The notes below the pieces were generated by a model that was not told the DNA's origin, did no database searches, and was given only the letters and a program-made list of their open reading frames with translations. The position numbers were made by a program, and so were the translations under genes. DNA of 64,000 nucleotides. Origin: Clavelina lepadiformis. Lineage: Eukaryota; Chordata; Ascidiacea; Aplousobranchia; Clavelinidae. Positions 57,401 through 64,000 of this stretch are shown here, in pieces. Location: positions 18,168,501 to 18,232,500 of the forward strand of contig NC_135241.1 in NCBI RefSeq assembly GCF_947623445.1. Direction: 5' to 3'. The number at the start of each line of letters is the position of its first letter. The stretch's first letter is position 1.

Positions 57401-60400
57401 ACGCAATTCTTCAATTCTTCCGCGGTTGAAAGGTCACGTTTTAAGCATCGCTTCCACAAACAGATCGCAGACGTTATGTAATAATGCAGACCAAGCGTGA
57501 GTCATTTCATTACACTTCACCTACGGCCTCCTGTTTTGTTACAAGGACTGTTTGTTTGTTCTAACGCAGCCGTCATAACACTCGATGAATCATCATTGGG
57601 CTGTTGGTAATCCTCACTTAGATTGGATTATTGGGTCGTTCCATGAGTCAATTGTTTTGCACGTTTTTGATCCTGACTTTGTAACTTTTTAGCGCTAGTT
57701 TTCGTTCAGCAAAATCAAGTTTATCCAGAATGGTTGCGTACCACTTCAGCAAGGTACAAATCGTTTTATTTGCATTTTTTGCAAGTTTTTTTGAGGGGAG
57801 TGTGTTAGGTTGTACATCTTTCGAACGCTTTGCGGTTACCGTCAAACCATTGATATTTATTCCATACGACTGCTGTGTTTGAACGTCGATGACACAGGCT
57901 CAAATTTTAGTCTCGTTTGTTCATTTTACATCCAGATCAGATGCTACCTTTAGCAAACAATCGCTCGTAAGTTATCGGAAAGTTACATAGTTTACTATAT
58001 ATTTCATATAGGCTGTTTGGGTATCGATTTATGTGGCTTTACTTTGCTGCTACTCTATAGAGAAGCACAGAATAATCTAAGAAAAGTGCAAGCATTTTGC
58101 ATAAGGATGACATCAGGACATTCGTACGTAAATTTTAATTTCATCTCCGGATTTAGCACTGTCAAGAATATTCAGTTTAAAACAAACAATCATCCAATTT
58201 ACAGCAAAAGCCACTCTTTAAATGAATAGAAAACCGCAAATGTTGTCGCCGTAAGTATATTATTTGTCCATGCTGTTGTGTGACAAGCTCACCTAAAATG
58301 GGGTAAATGTGACGACATCGGAGTCACATGATGCGTCATTTCTATAAATGTTGTCGGAAAATTCTAAAATCGAATCAGGTAAAATGCCACTTGTTCTATC
58401 TCTGCGATTCTCACGGTGACGTCACGTGGATAGTTTCTTCCGCTACTATTCCTGTGTTCGATCGATGGTCACGTGATGTTTGTGCGCCCTTTCGTCTCAT
58501 GACGTAGGTTTCATGTTGATTTAAGAGCAAATGGAAACGGAGCAATATTAACTCGCGGTGGCCCGTTCTCTCAGACTTGTATTGTTATTACGTACAGCGC
58601 ATAGAAGAATAAAAAAATTGTCTTTCTACCGTTAAGCCGCTGTACTGTATTTCGCGTTCTTAACTGGCGTTTGCTCTCCGGTGATAACTGACACGCTATT
58701 TATGCTGCTATTAAAAAGATGGATGTGAAAATAGACCGTGATTTTATGCTTTAGTAAACAAAACTAAACATGTACATTACAATAGTCAAAGAAACCAACA
58801 GAAGCAGTCAGCAAATTCTGAGACCAAGATGGAAGATTTAAGGGCGATGATGCGATTTTTTGCTGGTGATAGCTTTTTCTAGAAAATAGATACCGCACCA
58901 CCGCTAGTCAAACTTGCACTTTTCCGAAAAAGGCCTGCCTTGAATCAAATTGCAGTAGCTGCTGATTAATTATAGAATATCCGAATGTAATCGCATAATC
59001 GAATTCGATGAAGGGTATCTGTGGTTTAATTACAATCGATCGTATGTGAAGTGGTCAGCTTATGTCGTCACACTTATCTGTTTCTTACTCCTAAAACACG
59101 TGACTTACTGAGATTGTAATCAGGGGAGTGACTTTTTCGGTACCAAGTGCAGGCTGGTGGCGCTTTCTAAAATATACGTGTGCACTTGGTTTATTGTTTC
59201 TATTGTGATTAAAAGCTACTGCTGTACTTCCCAACCATGTTAGTGATATTACCCATACCGAGTATTCACGTTGTGTGCTATAGTGCGTGGTGTACGTGCG
59301 TTGCACATAGCGCAAGGGCATGTTTCGTATTAGGAAGTCGCTTTCTCTAGAACAGTATACTCGAACGATGAGCTTAAGTAGTAGTTTCCAAGTTCACCTA
59401 TGTATGTTTTCCAGTTGCTTTATCAGTAACAACTGCAAGCTAAAGGTTTGTCAAGGCTGCAGAGTTTTGAAAGTTGAAGTATACACAGTTTAAGTGAAGA
59501 GTAATTAATGTAACCGAAGATCGCTATGTTGGTTAAGATGTTTTTGCTAGTAACGTAGTTGGCTTTCATTTAATCTTAGCACGTCTGTTTTTGAAGTTTG
59601 TTCCAGAATGTTTGCTTTTTAGTAATGTTTTTGGTCTTCTCACGTGGCGGTTCAGTTTAGAAACCGAATTATCGTTACCTTGTGTATCAATAACAAGGCC
59701 ATGCGTCATGCCCTGCGCCGCGCCTGTTTCGAAGTCGAATTTTGGTGGAAGGAAAGCGCGACAGTTACCGCCTTTCATGGAACAAACGATCGACTGATTT
59801 CAACCCAAAAAGTGCGCCTTTCACGCATGGATGAGCGCAAGCTTGGGTCGTCTTGCCTCGGGAATACTTTAGGCATAGGACGTCGACTGTGAAAAATTGC
59901 GACCACGTTTTTCAAGTAGCTATTGCGACTGCATGGTAGTGTGACCTCCCGATTACAAAAACATGCTGCTTTTTTCTTATAAGGCCCTTTATCAAAGAAA
60001 AAGATTGTAAGTACGCACCGTTCACTGTTTACTAGAAGAGGACATGCCTTTATAAACCCTTCACCCAGGGCCATGAAAAGTAATTAGTTATCGGTGACAG
60101 TTTTCGCTTCTCTTTGAGGGACCACTCCGGATCTTTTGAAGCCAAACATTCTGCATGTGTGGGGTGAAAAAGCGCGGGAAATTAAGCCCCAACAACTAAG
60201 CCGATTTCTAAGAGCCCCTTAACTCACATGTGGTATCCGGTTATTTTTTATGTCATGTTATTTTTCGGGGGAGCCATTAATACGTAAATGGAACTGCGCC
60301 TTGTCAAAATTTGAATCCTGTACGGCGTGAAAACAAACAGTTATCGGCCCTCCCTACCGCATTGGCGATGCTAATACCATCGTTGACCACCTGGCCTTGT

Positions 60401-63400
60401 CTAATGGACTGTCTGAATTATAAATGCGAGCCAAACACCTTTTCGTTCTAGTTTTTGACAATTGTAGGTAATTTTGTTTCTCCAACCACCGAAAAAGCTT
60501 TTGAGCGTCACTTTTGACATATGCCCAGCGCTTGGTTAAATTGTGAAGTTTAATTTCGTATTTTTATTGGTTAATTGGCAGCTTGGCGTAGTTACAGCTT
60601 ACACTGACGTAAGTCGTAAGTGTTAATGACATTCCGCGTGACATTCATTGATTTACCGTTAACTTACAATTGCTTACGTGGTATTGACAGTTATGACTTA
60701 TTGACCTGTCTATTCTTTATTATTTCATGTTATTGATTGCCGCTGTCTTTGTTGTGAATATCCCAGCGCAAACCGTTGCAAAAATAGTCAACTGTTGAAA
60801 GCCGCGTAACCCAATAAAGCTAAATATTTGCAGTTAAGTGCGCCGACGTTGCGTTATTTGCATTAGGCAGTGATGGATTCATGACGCAAATTATAACGCT
60901 CACGGCTTTTTACTCGGCCGCTACCACAGTGCGGCTTGGTGAGACTTCATGCTTTTTAGCAATCCAATTCACGGCCGACGTCAATATGCGGTCAAAAGTG
61001 AAAAAGTGCAGCCAGTGGCAGGCGTGTAACGTAGTGGGTTGGGACGATGCACACGTATGTCGACGACAGAGCAACCAGTACATTCTGTTTGTCGAAACGA
61101 TGGAGCGCAAAGATTAGAGCAAGCTGAAATGTGGTTAGTTGTTCGCTCTGTCCTGAAGCCAGGCTTATAATCAAACAATAGTTATTAAGTGCTGTTGCGT
61201 AACTGAAGCGCAGTTGGTAGGAAACTAGCTCTTCTGTGGTTTTGGTTGGTCTTTCGAAGCTACCGCTTTTAACCCACACGCAGACATAAGCAATTCAAAC
61301 ATTATTTGCGGAATTTGCAATTGTTTATAATATTATGCTCAATTAGAAACTTTGCTAAGTCAGTGTGTCTGTAGGAAAACCGTGGAATGCATACAGTTTG
61401 TTTCCTAGTTTGATACTCAGTAAATCCATGCGCGACCAAGTCAGTTATTGCAGTTCACAAATATGCATGTATTTTACTTAATCTTTTTATCCCGAGCTGC
61501 AGTAAAGTCGTCTCTAATATCCTTTCGCGGAACGTTTTGTTTTTTGGCAAGTTTTAATTAAACATTCCTGTCTTAGCAGCTTTAAAACTTCTATAGCCAG
61601 TTCGTTAAACACAAATTTTAATTGTGTTATTTTGGTCTCATTCGACCAATATTAACAGCGCAATATAATGTCTGTTGTTAAAATACTCAAAGCCGGATAT
61701 CATAAGAATGTAAGTGCTGTTTTTAGAACAGAAACAACGCCGTAAATTTTCCACTCTAATGTCGTCGCTTTGCGCACTGTGCTGTGTTCTTACATTTGCC
61801 TGGAGCTGTATGAACGACTCATGGCATTTGTACAGAAGCCTTTTATAACTTGCCAGTTTATATTGAGTCAAATTGCTTTCGGAATAAGCGGCCATAACCA
61901 AACACCGAACGTTTTGCCCATGTTTGCGTACGAAAGAAATTCCTCTTCAATTTCCTTTTTCTTGTTCTTGTCAACCTTTTCTCCGTGTGCTAAAAGTTGT
62001 ACCATATGAGCAATACGTCATAACGCCATAAGTTTTCGAAGTTCAACCCGAGCTTAATAGTGATGGAAGTTATCTTTGTTGTTTAAGTTGACTATTTTGT
62101 TATCGTTTTTAGGGCATTGCATGATCACCTCGTGGAAAGGCTTTTAAGGAAAGTGGTTTTCACGCGGATTAAGTGAGTAATAAGTGAACGGTTTTGTTGT
62201 GCTGCATTCTGAAAATGTAATCTTGTTACACGCAAGAATGCGTCCAGTTATATTGTGACGTGTGTTTTTATGTCTACGTAAGATTAAGTGCCTGCCCGTT
62301 GCCACTACTTGGTCTTGTACAAACAAAACTCTAACGCCAGCTATTACTGCGCCTTTCACATGGCGTTCTAATCTAGAATCTAATAACCAAGTGATCTAGC
62401 GCCTTCAGATAGCTTTTGGAAGGCCAGGTCGCCCGCTGTACCGTAAATGCTATCGTCATTTTCATATGACGTACAACAACTGACGAAAGGAACGCATGTA
62501 AACTTTTCACTGTTTCTACAAGTGAGATATTTTGGTGGTTATTGCCCAAAGGGTGGATATAAATTGTCAGGCTAAATAATTGCAAAAAATTCAACGCTCG
62601 TTATTTCTTGATTCTTACTTTGTTGTTAAATTTTGCTTCACGATTTTCTGAGTATCGCCGAAAGCCCCCGCTTTCTATTCTTAGAACAAAACAGTTTCTG
62701 GGCTTTATGTATCACATGAAAACCTCTTGAGATTGTTTCAAAACTCCAGTGTTTTTAATCTAATTTTAAAACCTTACCTTTATTTCGCTAATTCGTTCGC
62801 AGTAATCGCCCTTAGGCTTGTTTTTAACTACACAACGCACCGCAGTGATTTCGATGTGGTGACTTACCAAGTCCAGACTAAACAAGGTTACAACGGCCTG
62901 TCTTGACTGTATAGCTATAACAAGTCAACCATTTCTCGCGTCAGAATCAAAAAATCATTGGCATTCGTTCATTGTGGTCATGTGCGGTATGTATGATAGG
63001 GATTCGATTCAAAACAAAAGTATTTCCTATTAGCACTAAATTCAATGCTTGTGTGGGTTCATTAATAAAGTTAGCCTTACACACATACTATACACAAATA
63101 GTCACTTGGGTAAAATTATTACCATTTTCAAAGTGGAGTAGTTTTATGGCGTTATAAGTATTTAAACAAACTATAGAATTCATATGAATAAGCAAATTTG
63201 TTCTAGAGTGGTCTTTGCATGACGCTTTGTGAATCACACCAAGACGAGTTATGTCCTGAAGAAGTTCTTTTTCAAGTGATGAATTTTTCAATATGACTCC
63301 GGTGGAGTCCTTGGCTTGATACTTTACAACACAGCCTAAATGTTAGTTTGTTCTTTTGTTTTAAACACCTCGACGCAATGAAAAAGATTTGGGCTGTTTG

Positions 63401-64000
63401 TTGCATATTTTCTACAATGATAACGTTTAAATCTGGCAATGGTTCTAACACTATAGAATTTTTTTACAGAAACCTGATACTGACATGTAATTTGTTTGCG
63501 GTTTTTCGCATGAAAAGCGCATTTTGTTGAAGTTTCGGTACTTGTTTACGAGATGAGTTTAGTTAATTTCGTGCTTGGTTGTGTTTTATCACGTGTGTTT
63601 GATCACATACTTTTGATCACTGCACCCTTTTTCCCGGTATCCGCTTTTTATGATTGTTGTTACGTGTGTAATGTTCATTGCATTCACGCTTTCGTCATTC
63701 TTTTAATGAATAACTTTCTGAACTCCCTTAAAAATTACGTTATTACGTTCGCTTTCAAGCGGATGTAGTCGTAATTGCAGTAATTGTAGTCGTAATCGTA
63801 ATCGCTCTCGATTGAAAACCTAATCGCTTCTGATTAAGACAATATTAGGCTATTTTGAACACATCGCCCACACAATCTATTGAAAAGACGTTGATAGCAA
63901 TGCTTGGCAGCGATTTTCACAACAAGTGTCTGTTAGGCTAAATGGTAATGAAACGCGAGAATCATGGTTAGGTTAGGCCCGTTCTCAATCATACGGTTTC
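54409..64000. other. About 9.6 kb without a recognisable gene
   Basis: No ORF has convincing similarity or splice structure. From about 57,000 the sequence looks less AT-rich and has many CRE/E-box-like motifs: TGACGTCACGTGG at 58418-58432, GTCACGTGATG at about 58469, CATGACGTAGG at about 58498. It could be the regulatory flank of a gene beyond the window. A weak exon candidate (minus strand, about 62775-62893) is flanked by CAG and GTAAGG and reads through CVVKNKPKGDYCERISEIK; it stands alone. TAATCG repeats occur at 63770-63830. Confidence 0.4.

Noticed and set aside
59566..60074. Overlapping ORFs on both strands in a less AT-rich stretch
   Set aside because: Fewer stop codons are expected from the base composition; none has similarity or splice signals.
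62765..62929. Open frame on the minus strand with CAG and GTAAGG borders
   Set aside because: Protein-like in part, but no ATG, no neighbouring exon and no family similarity; kept only as a note in the gene-poor region.

Overview
The window is eukaryotic nuclear DNA: AT-rich, with protein genes broken by short GT-AG introns (mostly 100-600 bp), AATAAA poly(A) signals close behind stop codons, and many small DNA transposons. The gene set (axonemal dynein intermediate chain, SPAG8, DDX49, a family of small PF17784-type sulfotransferases, an ShKT/EGF/serine-protease-homologue protein) fits an invertebrate deuterostome. I favour an ascidian (Ciona-like) because of gene density, intron size and acceptor-like sites just upstream of several start codons, but the species is an inference.

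Layout. 1-1307 (-): 5' end of DNAI1, four exons, running off the left edge. 2502-2971 (+): a possible two-exon gene for a tiny membrane protein. 3410-4540: a large inverted repeat beside an unidentified exon-like ORF. 6422-6757 (-): membrane-anchored RING protein. 9712-10231: hAT element. 12576-14888 (-) and 20972-22502 (-): two intact four-exon paralogues of a sulfotransferase-like gene. Between them lie an orphan copy of the 5' flank (16109-16620), three hAT-type insertions and a possible four-exon gene for a 65-residue basic protein (17486-19155). 25076-28890 (-): complete DDX49, 11 exons. 30195-32659: hAT-type elements, a minisatellite and a hairpin. 33689-34336 (+): mitochondrial-type J protein, followed by a possible 100-residue ORF (34981-35283). 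35484-36358: an 875-bp element with long inverted termini. 37637-40925 (-): 13-exon secreted ShKT/EGF/serine protease homologue whose catalytic triad is entirely substituted. 40943-49883: about 9 kb with no recognisable gene. 49961-51864 (-): complete SPAG8, five exons. 53653-54400: hAT element. 54409-64000: no gene recognised.

How the genes relate. DNAI1 and SPAG8 both act in motile cilia or sperm flagella, and an RFX X-box-like site lies about 640 bp upstream of SPAG8. DDX49 is a ribosome-biogenesis helicase. The J protein looks mitochondrial. The sulfotransferase pair is a local duplication: exons 1 and 4 are nearly identical, exons 2 and 3 have diverged. No operon-like functional grouping is evident. 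The most unusual items are the triad-less protease homologue, the uneven divergence of the sulfotransferase pair with its orphan 5' flank, and the variety of small hAT-type elements with recognisable 8-bp target duplications.
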